Notes: generated from the letters alone by a model not told the origin. A stretch of 64,000 bases of DNA from Microcoleus sp. CAWBG506 (GCA_020883125.1 JAHREW010000015.1:60748-124747), one strand, 5' to 3'. Shown: positions 1 through 9,797, counted from the first letter of the stretch. Numbers and translations are program-made.

Positions 1-396
1 AAGATTGAATGTTATGGTGGTTTATTAAATCAGGTATTTATGAATTTGTTGGTCAATGCTATTGATGCGATCGAACAACGGCAAGATAGCCTGGAACCTA
101 TGGCACAATTAGATTATGTCGGTCAAATTGCGATCGCGACTTCCCTCTCTTCTGAAAATATGGTACTCATCTCTATTCAAGATAATGGTTGCGGGATGAC
201 TCCCGAAGTTCAAGAAAAAATATTTAATCCATTTTTCACGACTAAACCTGTCGGACAAGGTACGGGGATGGGGTTAGCAACTAGCTATCAAATTGTAACG
301 GAAAATCATCGGGGTAATTTGCGGTGTATTTCTACACCAGGTGAGGGGACTGAATTTGTGATATCCTTACCAATTGGCAAGTTAAAAATGCGGTAA
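1..396 (+). CDS. Sensor histidine kinase, C-terminal part (5' truncated by window edge)
   Basis: The reading frame is open from base 1, so the gene starts upstream of the window. What is visible is the HATPase_c catalytic domain of a histidine kinase: N box (LNQVFMNLLVNAIDAI), G1 box (DNGCGM), F box (FNPFFTTKP) and G2 box (GQGTGMGLA). The domain binds ATP and phosphorylates the kinase's own histidine, which lies outside the window. It resembles the C-terminus of the kinase at 27960-29441, which has the same order and a similar end (GEGTEFVISLPI against QGTEFIIELPV), so the two are probably paralogues. It is followed closely by the hybrid kinase gene, suggesting one operon. The sensor domain cannot be known from here. 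Confidence 0.9.
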   Translation, partial: KIECYGGLLNQVFMNLLVNAIDAIEQRQDSLEPMAQLDYVGQIAIATSLSSENMVLISIQDNGCGMTPEVQEKIFNPFFTTKPVGQGTGMGLATSYQIVTENHRGNLRCISTPGEGTEFVISLPIGKLKMR

Positions 397-472
397 ATGT
401 GGGTCTCCCAAAGCGGGGTTGTTGATACAGAATATTCCTATTTCCTACAAACTAAAACCTAGAATAATACGG

Positions 473-3289
473 ATGCGATTTATGTTGACTAAAACTATAT
501 CCTCTAGCTTCGGCGAACTCTCTGGCAAGTTACCATTACGCACTGTTCTGATTGTTCCTTTTGTCTTCCAAACATTTTTGGCCGTGGGAATTGTCGGATA
601 TCTTTCGTTTAAAAATGGACAACAAGCTGTGAACAATGTGGCAAATCAACTCAAAGGAGAAATTACCAACCGCATTGATTTAAACCTGAAATCTTATCTC
701 ACAATTCCCCATCAAGTAAATCAAGTTAATGCTGTTGCTTTAGATTTAGGGCAACTAAAATTACAAAATTTAGTCGGTTTAGAACGTCATTTTTGGCGGC
801 AAATTCAAATTTTTGACAGTTTGACCTTTGCGGGTATTGGATTGGAAAATCAGGAAAACTTAGGGGCAGAACGAGCCGATGATGGTTCCCTAACTGTCAG
901 AGTTTCGACTATTGATAGTAACTTTGATTTTCGTACCTACGCTATGAATCAAAAAGGCGATCGGACCAAACAACTGAGTAACAAGCCTAACTTCGATCCT
1001 CGCACTCGTCCTTGGTACAAAGCATCAGTTGCGGCCGGAAAACCAACCTGGAGTCAAATCTATCCCCATACCAAAGGTATCACCTCTTATTTAGGGGCAG
1101 CCATGCCTTATAAAAATGAATCAGGTCAACTGCAAGGAGTCCTACTAACAAATATTAATCTCTCCCAAATTGGCAAATTTTTACAAAGCTTGAAAATTGG
1201 GAAAACCGGACAAAGCTTTATTATCGAACGTGATGGGATGCTGGTTGCAACTTCCACCGGAGAAAAACCCATTCGCACGGTGGCTAATAAAGATTTTGGA
1301 GCTGAACGAATCAAAGCAATTGACAGTAGCAATCCCCTAACCAAAGCCACCGCCCTATTTTTGGCCCAGAATGCGATCGCCCAAAAACAGACCCCACAGC
1401 AACTAGAGTTCAACCTCCAAAACCAGCGACATTTTCTACAAGTCTTACCTTTCCGGGACGATAAAGGCTTAGATTGGTCCATCGTCGTGGTAATTCCAGA
1501 AGCCGATTTTATGGCAGAAATTGATGCCAACAACCGCACTACAATTTTGTTATGTATAGCAGCTTTAATCCTATCTACACTAATTGGTATTCTGACGGCA
1601 CAGTGGGTGACAAAACCAATTTTGCAATTGAACGAAACCGCAAAAGATATTGCCAAAGGCAACTGGAATCAATCGGGAGTAATTAATCGCCGAGACGAAG
1701 TTGGACAACTTGCTAAATCCTTCAATAGCATGGCAAATCAGTTGCAAGAATCCTTTGCAACTTTAGAGCAAAAAGTGGAAGAGCGCACCGCAGAATTAGC
1801 CGCATCCAACCAACAACTAGAACTCGCGAAAGAAAAAGCAGAAGTTGCCAATCAAGCAAAAAGCACATTTCTGGCCAATATGAGCCACGAATTGCGCTCT
1901 CCCCTCAACGCAATTTTAGGCTTTGCTCAAATCATGCTCAGAAGTCGATCGCTCCCATCCGAACATTTCGAGAGTGTGGGGATTATTACTCGCAGTGGCG
2001 AACATTTACTAACATTAATTAACGAAGTATTAGACCTGTCTAAAATTGAAGCTGGCCGCACAACAATCAATGAAAAACAATTCGATATGTATCGATTAAT
2101 CGACGATGTAGAAGATATGTTTCGCATCAAAGCTGATGATGCTGGATTGCAGTTGCTATTCGAGCGCGGTTCTGATGTTCCCCGTTACCTTCGCACCGAC
2201 CAAGTTAAACTCCGTCAAATTTTGATTAATTTGCTCAATAATGCGATTAAATTTACAAAAGAAGGTGGAGTTTGTGTGAGAATTTTTATGGATAGTGGAT
2301 TGCTAAGTTCAGGTCAACCAAATAAAAATAGTCAAGAAAGAGTGGCAAATAACCAACAAATTTATTTTGAAGTAGAAGACACAGGTATGGGAATTGCACC
2401 GGAAGAATTAGATAAACTTTTTGAAGCATTTATGCAAACTGCATCGGGAAGAAATGCTCAAGAAGGGACTGGGTTAGGTTTAGCAATTAGCCGTCAGTTT
2501 GTGCAACTTATGGGTGGTGATATCACTGTCAGCAGCAAAGTAGGAGTTGGCACAATTTTTAAGTTCGATATTACAACTCAGGTTGTTGATGCCGCTGAGG
2601 ATGAAGCAGAACAAAACAAACGTCGCGTTATTGCACTCGAACCGAACCAACCTCGCTACCGCATTCTCATCGTTGATGATAAACCTCTCAACCGTCAGTT
2701 ATTAGTTCAATTACTCAATCCATTAGGGTTTGAATTGAAAGAAGCCACTAATGGTCAAGAAGCTGTGGATATTTGGCATGAGTGGGACCCACATCTCATC
2801 TGGATGGATATGCGAATGCCCGTGATGGATGGTTACGCGGCTACACAAAAAATTAAATCCACGACGAAGGGACACGCTACTGCTATTATTGCTCTAACAG
2901 CTAGCGTTCTGGAAGAAGAAAGAGCAGTCGTTGTATCGGCTGGCTGCGATGATTTTATGCGGAAGCCTTTTCGGGAGCAAGAAATTTTTGCAGTAATGAA
3001 CAAACATATCGGCGTGCGTTATATTTATGAAGAGGCGATCGATAAAGTAGCTAAAACTCTATCGAAAACTGACATCAAAGACGTGCTTGAACCGGAAGCT
3101 CTAGCTACGTTGCCACCAGATTTACGGGCAAATTTAGCTAGTGCGGCAAAAAGTTTAGATATTGGTGAAGTAGACCATCTCATTCAGAAAGTCAAAGCTA
3201 TAAATGCGTCTATAGGAAATGCGTTTTTAGTATTAGCTAATGAATTTGAATATGGGAAAATTGCATCCTATATCGAAGCAGTCAAGTAA
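473..3289 (+). CDS. Membrane hybrid histidine kinase (dCache-HAMP-HisKA-HATPase-REC)
   Basis: A two-component sensor of about 938 residues. A first membrane segment lies near residues 22-46, followed by a large periplasmic region of about 300 residues typical of a double Cache sensor (RTRPWYKA and related motifs). A second membrane segment lies near 356-376, then HAMP, a coiled coil, the HisKA phospho-acceptor (NMSHELRSPLNAILGF, His about 472), HATPase_c (NAIKF, DTGMGI, GTGLGLAI) and a C-terminal receiver (WMDMRMPVMDG, Asp about 779; conserved KP later). The periplasmic Cache suggests sensing of a small molecule; the ligand is unknown. The frame is open back to a TTG at 419; I chose the first ATG (473), and ATG 482 is equally possible. 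The next gene starts 31 bases downstream, so they are probably co-transcribed. Confidence 0.9.
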   Translation: MRFMLTKTISSSFGELSGKLPLRTVLIVPFVFQTFLAVGIVGYLSFKNGQQAVNNVANQLKGEITNRIDLNLKSYLTIPHQVNQVNAVALDLGQLKLQNLVGLERHFWRQIQIFDSLTFAGIGLENQENLGAERADDGSLTVRVSTIDSNFDFRTYAMNQKGDRTKQLSNKPNFDPRTRPWYKASVAAGKPTWSQIYPHTKGITSYLGAAMPYKNESGQLQGVLLTNINLSQIGKFLQSLKIGKTGQSFIIERDGMLVATSTGEKPIRTVANKDFGAERIKAIDSSNPLTKATALFLAQNAIAQKQTPQQLEFNLQNQRHFLQVLPFRDDKGLDWSIVVVIPEADFMAEIDANNRTTILLCIAALILSTLIGILTAQWVTKPILQLNETAKDIAKGNWNQSGVINRRDEVGQLAKSFNSMANQLQESFATLEQKVEERTAELAASNQQLELAKEKAEVANQAKSTFLANMSHELRSPLNAILGFAQIMLRSRSLPSEHFESVGIITRSGEHLLTLINEVLDLSKIEAGRTTINEKQFDMYRLIDDVEDMFRIKADDAGLQLLFERGSDVPRYLRTDQVKLRQILINLLNNAIKFTKEGGVCVRIFMDSGLLSSGQPNKNSQERVANNQQIYFEVEDTGMGIAPEELDKLFEAFMQTASGRNAQEGTGLGLAISRQFVQLMGGDITVSSKVGVGTIFKFDITTQVVDAAEDEAEQNKRRVIALEPNQPRYRILIVDDKPLNRQLLVQLLNPLGFELKEATNGQEAVDIWHEWDPHLIWMDMRMPVMDGYAATQKIKSTTKGHATAIIALTASVLEEERAVVVSAGCDDFMRKPFREQEIFAVMNKHIGVRYIYEEAIDKVAKTLSKTDIKDVLEPEALATLPPDLRANLASAAKSLDIGEVDHLIQKVKAINASIGNAFLVLANEFEYGKIASYIEAVK

Positions 3290-3320
3290 TTAAAAATTTA
3301 ATTTAGATTGTACAAAAAAT

Positions 3321-4787
3321 ATGAATGACGTGGCTTTTAACTCCGATCCTGCTAATATTTTAGTTGTAGATGATACTCTGGCAAATTTACAACTAATCGT
3401 GGGTATTTTAACCAAACATGGCTATAAGGTGAGACCTGCAAAAGATGGAGTTCAAGCTCTATCTGCAACTCAAATTATTCCTGTAGATTTGATTTTGCTA
3501 GACATTAATATGCCAGAAATGGATGGCTATGAAGTCTGTACCAAGCTCAAATCCGATCCCAAAACGCGGCATATTCCAGTCATTTTTATCAGTGCGCTTA
3601 ATGATGTGCTTGATAAAGTTAAAGCCTTTGGTGTCGGCGGTGTAGACTACGTAACCAAACCGTTTCAGGTAGAAGAGGTTTTAGCTCGTGTCGAAACCCA
3701 TTTAGCATTGCAGCGACTCCAAAATAACTTGCAATCAAAAAACGCAGAACTGGCTCAAACCAATCAGGAGTTAGCCAATACCTTAAATCAACTACAAGCA
3801 ACCCAAGAAGAACTCATTCAATCCGAGAAAATGGCAGCACTCGGACAATTAATAGCAGGGATTGCTCACGAAGTCAATACCCCTTTAGGTGCTATTCGAT
3901 CTTCCGTCAGTAATATCTCTAAATATTTGGAAGAAATATTTGAAGATTTGCCCCGCTTTGTAGATACACTTTCTGCGAAACAAATTCAATTAATTCTTAA
4001 GATAGCATTATGTTCTATTAACAATAAACAGCTATTTTCTGCAAAAGATAGTCGCAAAATCAAGCGAGCTTTAACTCGCGAACTCGAAGAAATGGGAGTC
4101 TCTGATGCAGATACCGTAGCTGATACACTATCTGATATGAAAGTCTATGAAGACATCGAGTCATTTTTACCGATACTGACTCATCCAGATAGCACGAGAA
4201 TGCTGGAATTTGCGTATAATATTTCAGGATTGCAGCGAGGTAAAAATACGATCGAAACCGCAGTTGAACGTGCTACTAAGGTTGTATTTGCATTGAAAAG
4301 CTATGCTCATTTTGATCAAAAAGATGAGCTGTTTAAAACTAATTTGATAGTAGGGATTGATACTATTTTGACCCTGTATCAAAATTCTATAAAACATGGA
4401 GTTGAAGTGGTGCAAAACTACGCAGAAATTCCACTGATTTACTGCTATCCCGATGAACTAAATCAAGTATGGACAAATCTGATTCATAATGCTATTCAAG
4501 CAATGGATAATAAAGGAATACTAACCATTGATGTTACGCAAGAAAGAGGATTTGCCAAAATCAGTATTACCGATAGTGGAAAAGGAATTCCTGAAGAAAT
4601 TAAACACAGAATTTTTGAACCTTTCTTTACCACTAAGCCTCCGGGCGAAGGAAGTGGGTTGGGATTAGATATTGTCCGCAAAATTGTGAAAAAACATCAA
4701 GGTGAAATCGAAGTAACTTCTGTCCCCGGAAAAACAACATTTACGGTTTATTTAAGTATGAATCTCCAACCCGATAGTTCCTCCTAG
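3321..4787 (+). CDS. Receiver-histidine kinase (REC-coiled coil-HisKA-HATPase)
   Basis: A soluble protein of 488 residues with the receiver in front of the kinase. The receiver covers about residues 10-125 ([26 protein letters not shown] with the phospho-acceptor Asp; TKPF). A coiled coil follows, then HisKA ([13 protein letters not shown]) and HATPase_c ([24 protein letters not shown]). There is an inserted helical stretch of about 130 residues between the HisKA helices and the N box. There are no membrane segments, so it probably takes its signal by phosphotransfer, plausibly from the hybrid kinase just upstream. It sits in the operon 1-6586, 31 bases after one gene and 63 before the next; the latter gap holds short ATTACCAATT-type repeats. 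Confidence 0.9.
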   Translation: MNDVAFNSDPANILVVDDTLANLQLIVGILTKHGYKVRPAKDGVQALSATQIIPVDLILLDINMPEMDGYEVCTKLKSDPKTRHIPVIFISALNDVLDKVKAFGVGGVDYVTKPFQVEEVLARVETHLALQRLQNNLQSKNAELAQTNQELANTLNQLQATQEELIQSEKMAALGQLIAGIAHEVNTPLGAIRSSVSNISKYLEEIFEDLPRFVDTLSAKQIQLILKIALCSINNKQLFSAKDSRKIKRALTRELEEMGVSDADTVADTLSDMKVYEDIESFLPILTHPDSTRMLEFAYNISGLQRGKNTIETAVERATKVVFALKSYAHFDQKDELFKTNLIVGIDTILTLYQNSIKHGVEVVQNYAEIPLIYCYPDELNQVWTNLIHNAIQAMDNKGILTIDVTQERGFAKISITDSGKGIPEEIKHRIFEPFFTTKPPGEGSGLGLDIVRKIVKKHQGEIEVTSVPGKTTFTVYLSMNLQPDSSS

Positions 4788-4850
4788 GGGCAATCACCCA
4801 TTCCCAATTACCAATTACCGATTACCAATTAGCCTTACCCATTAATTACC

Positions 4851-5246
4851 ATGTCTAAACCTGTGATTTTGTGTGTTGATGATGAAGCCGTGATTTTAGA
4901 AAGCTTAAAGGCTCAATTGAGAAAAGCATTAGGAAGTTCCTATGTTTATGAAGTAGCCCAAGATGCTGAAGAAGCATTGGATATTATTGATGAATTAAAT
5001 GAAGATGAGGTGAGCATTTTATTGATTGTTTCCGATTGGCTGATGCCAGGAATGAAAGGCGATGAATTTATGATTCGCGTGCATCAAAAATTTCCTAATA
5101 TTGTCAAAATTTTATTAACAGGGCAGGCAGATCAAAAAGCGATCGATCGAGCTTATGCAGCAGCTAATTTACATAAATGTTTGTTTAAACCCTGGTCGGA
5201 AAAAGAGTTGATCGAGACGGTCAAGTCTGGATTAGAAAAATTATGA
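4851..5246 (+). CDS. Single-domain response regulator
   Basis: A 131-residue stand-alone receiver. The acidic pocket (CVDDEAVIL), phospho-acceptor Asp (VSDWLMPGMKGDE), Thr (LLTGQAD) and Lys (FKPW) are all present. The LTGQAD and FKPW variants are typical of receivers attached to HD-GYP or cyclase outputs, and the N-terminal receiver of the next gene is clearly related (SDYIMPDMKGDE, LTGQAT, GKPW). It has no output domain, so it is probably a phosphate shuttle or sink. Its TGA stop overlaps the next ATG (ATGA at 5243-5246), a sign of translational coupling. Confidence 0.9.
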   Translation: MSKPVILCVDDEAVILESLKAQLRKALGSSYVYEVAQDAEEALDIIDELNEDEVSILLIVSDWLMPGMKGDEFMIRVHQKFPNIVKILLTGQADQKAIDRAYAAANLHKCLFKPWSEKELIETVKSGLEKL

Positions 5247-6586
5247 CAAAATTTTATAAAAAACTTGTGATTGTTTGTGTAGATGATGAAGCTACTATTT
5301 TAACGAGTTTGAAATCGGAACTGAGAAAAGCTTTCGGAGAGGAGTATAGAATCGAAATAGCTGAAGGGGGTGAGGATGCCTTAGAGTTACTGGCAGAATT
5401 AATTGAAGAGGGTGATGAAATTCCCTTGATTATTTCCGATTACATTATGCCGGATATGAAGGGAGACGAACTATTGCGTCGCGTTCACGAAATTTCCCCA
5501 AAAACTCTGAAAGTAATGCTGACTGGGCAAGCTACTATTGAAGCGGTTGCTAATGCGGTCAAATACGCTAAGCTTTATCGTTACATCGGTAAACCTTGGC
5601 AGGATGAAGATTTAAGACTAACGGTAACAGAAGCAATCCACAGCTACAGTCAAGAGAAACAACTGGCACAAAAAAATTATCAACTTATAGAAATGAATCA
5701 AGAGTTAGAAACCCTGACTCGCAGGCAAGCTAAACTAATTGCAGAACTTCAAGAAAAAGAAAGTTATTTACAAGCACTTAATGAATCTTTTTTACGTTTT
5801 GTTCCTCGTCAGTTTCTTCAGTTATTAAAAAAAAATAGCTTTCTAGATATTCAATTAGGTGAACAAATTCAGCAAGAAATTTCGGTGTTATTTTCAGATA
5901 TTCGAGATTTTACAAGTTTATCAGAAAGGATGACACCGGATGATAATTTTAAATTTATTAATGGTTATCTGTCGCGGATGGAACCCGCGATTATCGAAAA
6001 TCATGGGTTTATTGATAAATATATTGGTGATGCGATCATGGCTTTATTTAGTGGAGATGCGGATCGGGCAGTCACAGGTGGAATTGCTATGCTACAAAGG
6101 CTAGCGGACTATAATACCACGCGCACGAGACCAGAACGTCCGCCGATTAAAATTGGCATTGGCATTAATACGGGGATATTAATACTGGGAACTGTGGGTG
6201 GTACATCTCGGATGGATGGAACTGTCATCGGCGATGCGGTGAATTTAGCATCTCGTTTGGAGGGATTAACTAAAGAGTACGGCGTGCCTTTGCTGATTAG
6301 CGATCGCACATTTCGAGCTTTAAAAAATCCTGAAAATTATGACATTCGTTTGATCGATCGCGTTCGAGTCAAGGGGAAATCGGAACAGGTAGGCGTGTAT
6401 GAAGTTTTTAATGCCGATCCCCCCGAATTGCGAGAAGGGAAGTTAGCCATGCAAAGCAATTTTGAACGGGCGATCGTTTCTTATCATGCCTCTGATATAG
6501 AGGTGGCAATTCTACTGTTAGAGCAATGTTTGCAAGCCAATCCTGGGGATACAGTGGCTAGAATGTATTGGCAACGCTGTCAGTAA
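5243..6586 (+). CDS. Receiver-class III adenylate/guanylate cyclase
   Basis: A protein of 447 residues: receiver (about 8-130), coiled coil (130-185), class III cyclase homology domain (about 205-375) and a short TPR-like tail. The two metal-binding aspartates are present (LFSDIRDFT, D219; KYIGDAIMALF, D263), as is the transition-state region GTVIGDAVNLASRLEG. It is therefore predicted to be an active nucleotidyl cyclase making cAMP or cGMP under phosphorelay control. It is the last gene of the operon and translationally coupled to the preceding receiver. The FVPRQFLQLL motif just before the catalytic domain and the tail with SNFERAIVSY resemble the cyclase at 30484-31719, so the two are paralogues with different N-termini. 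Confidence 0.92.
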   Translation: MTKFYKKLVIVCVDDEATILTSLKSELRKAFGEEYRIEIAEGGEDALELLAELIEEGDEIPLIISDYIMPDMKGDELLRRVHEISPKTLKVMLTGQATIEAVANAVKYAKLYRYIGKPWQDEDLRLTVTEAIHSYSQEKQLAQKNYQLIEMNQELETLTRRQAKLIAELQEKESYLQALNESFLRFVPRQFLQLLKKNSFLDIQLGEQIQQEISVLFSDIRDFTSLSERMTPDDNFKFINGYLSRMEPAIIENHGFIDKYIGDAIMALFSGDADRAVTGGIAMLQRLADYNTTRTRPERPPIKIGIGINTGILILGTVGGTSRMDGTVIGDAVNLASRLEGLTKEYGVPLLISDRTFRALKNPENYDIRLIDRVRVKGKSEQVGVYEVFNADPPELREGKLAMQSNFERAIVSYHASDIEVAILLLEQCLQANPGDTVARMYWQRCQ

Positions 6587-6663
6587 ATTGACCATGATAT
6601 TTAAAATACCCGACTTTTGGAACAAATCGGGTATCCATTGGCGATCGCCCACTAATCTCGAAC

Positions 6664-7548
6664 TTAACGCCTTCTACGGCTTCCGAAAGCAGGACTCCGA
6701 CTGGGTGCACGAGAGTTTCCACCGCTACCAAAACTGGGAGTGCGCCTTTGTTGCGGGGAAGTTGGTTTTGTCGATCGTCTCAAAGTGCTGCCACCATAAC
6801 CCGAACCGGTCGATCGATTGGCATTGGGCGGTACTGGGCGACGAGTTGCTGGGGCGTTGGATGTGGGCGATCGCAAGCGGCCAGTAGTCCTTAAAGCTTG
6901 ACGGTTTCTGACAGCGGCTGGGGGGGCTTGATAGCGAGTTTGATATTGGTTAACAGCCTCGCGGTAAGTGTTACCGTACCCGCCATATCCTGTGAGAATC
7001 ACTCCCGGCTGATAGACTGGTGGCACATAATATCGGGGTGTGAATAACAAACTGCCGATCGCCTGACCGGCCAAGGCCCCAGCAAACGGAGCCCAGAAAC
7101 CAGATTGCTGTCTCACTACCACTGTTTGTGGCTGACCTGTTTGAGGATTGCTGACTGTTTCGGTCACGTTATGAACGTACTCTATTTTAAAATCTTCAGT
7201 CAAATGCAAACTGGTTTTATCTTTTTCTAAATTCAGATAACTTTTTTTACCTTGGGATATTTCTTCATCCGTTAACCGAGCCATTTGCAAATCTCTCGAT
7301 CTATAAATAGAGGAAGTACCGGGGGGAGTATTGAGCAACATCAAACTATATTCCCCGTCAGTATCGTCGTAGGTAGCTTGCTGTAAGGGATATTGACCTT
7401 GACTTAAATTTTTATTGCTAGGGGGGGCAGAACGGACACTATTAACATTCTGATTTGCCTCCGGCGTCGTGGGACTGGGAGAACCACAGGCTATAGTGGT
7501 GACGCACAATGTTAAAGCCATGAAATAAACTATCAATTTTCGCAGCAT
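6664..7548 (-). CDS. Putative lipoprotein with Arg/Pro/Ser-rich tail
   Basis: A protein of 294 residues starting with a lipoprotein signal (MLRKLIVYFMALTLCVTTIAC; lipobox TIAC at about 18-21), so it is probably lipid-anchored at the cell envelope. The middle has no motif that I recognise but contains a Gly/Ala-rich segment (GALAGQAIGSLLFTP), possibly membrane-associated, and a Tyr/Pro-rich stretch. The last 90 residues are low complexity, rich in Arg, Ser, Pro and Gly and strongly basic (ending SRRRR). It faces the signalling operon tail to tail with a gap of 77 bases. The function is unknown; the basic tail could bind nucleic acid or anionic polysaccharide, but this is only inference. Confidence 0.75.
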   Translation of the reverse strand: MLRKLIVYFMALTLCVTTIACGSPSPTTPEANQNVNSVRSAPPSNKNLSQGQYPLQQATYDDTDGEYSLMLLNTPPGTSSIYRSRDLQMARLTDEEISQGKKSYLNLEKDKTSLHLTEDFKIEYVHNVTETVSNPQTGQPQTVVVRQQSGFWAPFAGALAGQAIGSLLFTPRYYVPPVYQPGVILTGYGGYGNTYREAVNQYQTRYQAPPAAVRNRQALRTTGRLRSPTSNAPATRRPVPPNANRSTGSGYGGSTLRRSTKPTSPQQRRTPSFGSGGNSRAPSRSPAFGSRRRR

Positions 7549-7684
7549 AAATACTAATTTGTTATTGGTTATTTGCGATCAGTTATTTGTTAGTTGTTAT
7601 GGGTTATTTGTTAGTTGTGATTGGAGGCAAACTCTAACTAATGACTACTAACTACTAACTAATGACTACTAACTAATGACTTCC

Positions 7685-8290
7685 CTAGAGAGGAATGAGC
7701 TCGGAAAAATTTACCAACAATTGGTCGTTAGTAAGTTCGTCTCCCAACTGTGCGGGCGAAAAGTGAATTTGGATAGCTCTGAGCCTTTGCTGATAGTGTA
7801 AATTAATCAGTGCTTTTAAACCCGGTTTTAGGGCGCTGATGTCTGCTAGGTCTGTTTCCAGTTGGGGAACTTCGCCTTCATAGGCTACTGTCAGCATCAC
7901 CACGACATTTCTAGTCACGGGCAAAGATAAGGGAGAATTGCGATCGTCCACAGAGTTGCTGTATTGAGGTTCGCTCAGATAGCGTTCTGCTGAATCTGTA
8001 AACAGTTCATCTACATAATCGCCTGCTTCCCCTTCATCCCAAAAAACATCACCTTCGTTTGCCGCTGATTGCCAGTAATTATCGTACTGCAATAGGTGAT
8101 TGCAAACTTGTACCAAGCCTTCTCCGAGGACTGTTAAATCCCCATCGGCGTCTATGGCATCTCTGGCAGTGCTGTTGAGAACTCCCAACAATGGTGCAAC
8201 TTCTTCACCACTGAGGTGAATGAATACGCGACAAACTGCAAATCGCGTTTTACCTGTAAATTGATTGAATCGATCGCCAATAGTATTCAT
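7685..8290 (-). CDS. DUF1517 family protein
   Basis: Encodes about 201 residues. The ATG at 8290 is preferred because the frame upstream of it (to 8404) runs into the right end of the neighbouring insertion element and carries no conserved sequence. The body (FAVCRVFIHLSGEEVAPL, LLQYDNYW, then a segment with alternating beta-strand pattern) fits the DUF1517 family of cyanobacteria and plastids, whose function is not established. There are no membrane segments in this version, so it is predicted to be cytosolic. The adjacent IS end lies about 100 bases upstream of the start, so the insertion may have affected its promoter. Confidence 0.75.
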   Translation of the reverse strand: MNTIGDRFNQFTGKTRFAVCRVFIHLSGEEVAPLLGVLNSTARDAIDADGDLTVLGEGLVQVCNHLLQYDNYWQSAANEGDVFWDEGEAGDYVDELFTDSAERYLSEPQYSNSVDDRNSPLSLPVTRNVVVMLTVAYEGEVPQLETDLADISALKPGLKALINLHYQQRLRAIQIHFSPAQLGDELTNDQLLVNFSELIPL

Positions 8291-8403
8291 AACCGATGAT
8301 TTTAATCTATATTCATATATTTTACAGTTTAAAATGAAAATTTTTTGTCTATCTTGTGACAGATTTTGAGTAATCGGTGAGTAGCTGAATTGACATCCTC
8401 CCA

Positions 8404-8432
8404 CCGCTAATTCGGAGTACCGAATATAGCGG
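8404..8432 (-). other. Right-end stem-loop of the tnpB element (presumed omega-RNA 3' scaffold)
   Basis: On the tnpB strand CCGCTA-t-ATTCGG pairs with CCGAATTAGCGG around a TACT loop. The tnpB stop codon lies inside it. In this IS family the guide RNA ends at the right end, and the guide would be read from the flanking DNA just below 8389. The stem-loop is seen directly; the RNA is inferred. Confidence 0.6.
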
Positions 8433-9666
8433 GGGATTCCAAAGATTGCTCTTTGGGCTTCCTCTTTCCACGACCCGACTTACTTGAAGGAGTTTCCTCA
8501 CCCAAGCAGTGGTCGATGTCTCCAGAAGCGTTTTCTAGTTCTAGACTAGACGTTCCTGTATGCCCTACAGTACGCAAACCTTTCTCTAATATATTTCTCG
8601 CCGCATTCCAGTCTCTATCTTGCGTATGCCCACAATGATGACAAATGTGAGTCCTGACACTCAGAGCTTTTTTGACAACTTTGCCGCAGTTAGAGCAATT
8701 TTGACTGGTGTAGTGCGGTGGCACAGCAATTGTGACCACACCAAAAACCTTGCTAAAATACTCAACCCATGTACGAAAAGTTGTCCAGGCTGCATCGCTA
8801 ATCGATTTGGCGAGATGTCTATTTCTTATCATGTTCCGCACCCTCAAATCCTCATAAGCTACCAGGTCGTTAGACTGGACTACGCATCTCGCCAACTTCA
8901 CGGCGAAATCTTTACGTTGCCTACTTACTTTGAGGTGCTTTCTTGCCAGTTTATTTCTCAACTTAGCTCGATTTTTAGATTCTTTCTGGGTCTTGGACAG
9001 ACGACGATAAAGACGTTTTAAAGACTTTTCACTCTTTCTCAGATGTCTTGGGTTTTCAACAGTTTGCCCGTCGCTATCAGTATAAAAATGAGTCAGACCA
9101 ACATCAAGACCGATAGTTTTAAATGTGGGTTCTTTTTTCTCAAGTCTTTCTTGGTCGATGCAAAACTGTGTGTAGTAGCCATCGGCACGACGAACTACCC
9201 TGACTCGTTTGATTTGCTTCAATTGATATAAATGCAAATCGCGAGTCCCCGACAACTTAAAAATACCTGCACCAAAACCATCAGTGAAAGTGATGTATCT
9301 GCGACATTCAGAAAGTTTCCAACCCGTAGTTTTGTACTCGACAGAACCATGAGTTTGTTCTTTCTTGAACCGTGGATATCCTTTCTTACCGGGTTGATTT
9401 TTCTTGCAGTTCTCAAGAAATAGAGCAATTGCCGACCAAGCTCTTTCGGCCGATGCTTGTCGGGCTTGAGAATTGAGTTGGCTTGCCCAAGCAAATTCTT
9501 TCGCCAGGACAGCACAATATGCACTCAAATGATATCGTCCGATGGATCGGTTATCCATCCAGTATCTCAGGCAAGAATTACGGACAAAACGAGCAGTACG
9601 AATTGCCTCATCCAGCTTTTCGTACTGCTCGTTTTTTCCCTGAAGTTTTGCCTCAAACACCAACAT
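8407..9666 (-). CDS. tnpB: TnpB, RNA-guided nuclease of IS200/IS605 element
   Basis: A full-length TnpB of 419 residues. It has the N-terminal helical region, a split RuvC nuclease with all three acidic residues (GLDVGL, D188; AYEDLRV, E272; DRDWNAARN, D352) and the four-cysteine zinc ribbon (CSNCG and CHHCG) between the last two. TnpB proteins are RNA-guided DNA nucleases that help retain their transposon and are ancestors of Cas12. The gene looks intact, with no frameshift. The C-terminal 60 residues are polar and rich in Ser, Lys and Gly, and the stop codon falls inside the right-end hairpin, where the guide RNA (omega RNA) scaffold is expected to overlap the gene. Confidence 0.93.
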   Translation of the reverse strand: MLVFEAKLQGKNEQYEKLDEAIRTARFVRNSCLRYWMDNRSIGRYHLSAYCAVLAKEFAWASQLNSQARQASAERAWSAIALFLENCKKNQPGKKGYPRFKKEQTHGSVEYKTTGWKLSECRRYITFTDGFGAGIFKLSGTRDLHLYQLKQIKRVRVVRRADGYYTQFCIDQERLEKKEPTFKTIGLDVGLTHFYTDSDGQTVENPRHLRKSEKSLKRLYRRLSKTQKESKNRAKLRNKLARKHLKVSRQRKDFAVKLARCVVQSNDLVAYEDLRVRNMIRNRHLAKSISDAAWTTFRTWVEYFSKVFGVVTIAVPPHYTSQNCSNCGKVVKKALSVRTHICHHCGHTQDRDWNAARNILEKGLRTVGHTGTSSLELENASGDIDHCLGEETPSSKSGRGKRKPKEQSLESPAIFGTPN

Positions 9667-9714
9667 AGTTACGTCGTTACATCTGACGTAATCTATTCTA
9701 ACATAGATCCTGCG

Positions 9715-9768
9715 CGCAATTCATCTCACCGCCAAAGGTCGTACCGTTATGGCGGGAGATGAATTGCG
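9715..9768. other. Left-end hairpin of the tnpB element
   Basis: CGCAATTCATCTC at 9715 pairs with GAGATGAATTGCG ending at 9768, with CCGCC/GGCGG continuing the stem. The stem is about 18 bp and imperfect, with a loop of about 17 bases. It sits about 50 bases upstream of the tnpB start codon, consistent with the subterminal hairpin recognised by the family's Y1 transposase. Confidence 0.55.
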
Positions 9769-9775
9769 GTTGAAG

Positions 9776-9797
9776 GTAAATCGGAGTTCCGATTTAC
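9776..9797. repeat. Perfect 10-bp-arm palindrome
   Basis: GTAAATCGGA-GT-TCCGATTTAC is a perfect inverted repeat with a 2-base spacer. It lies between the tnpB left end and the 3' end of the small membrane protein gene (stop at 9824). It could be part of the IS end or a stem that stops transcription of the minus-strand gene; no T-run supports a classic terminator. Confidence 0.6.

Noticed and set aside
6588..6887. Open frame of 99 codons on the plus strand
   Set aside because: It is opposite the C-terminal low-complexity part of the lipoprotein gene and has no family features; a shadow frame.
8453..9762. Several plus-strand frames across the tnpB gene
   Set aside because: All lie antisense to an intact tnpB with clear catalytic residues; none has conserved motifs.
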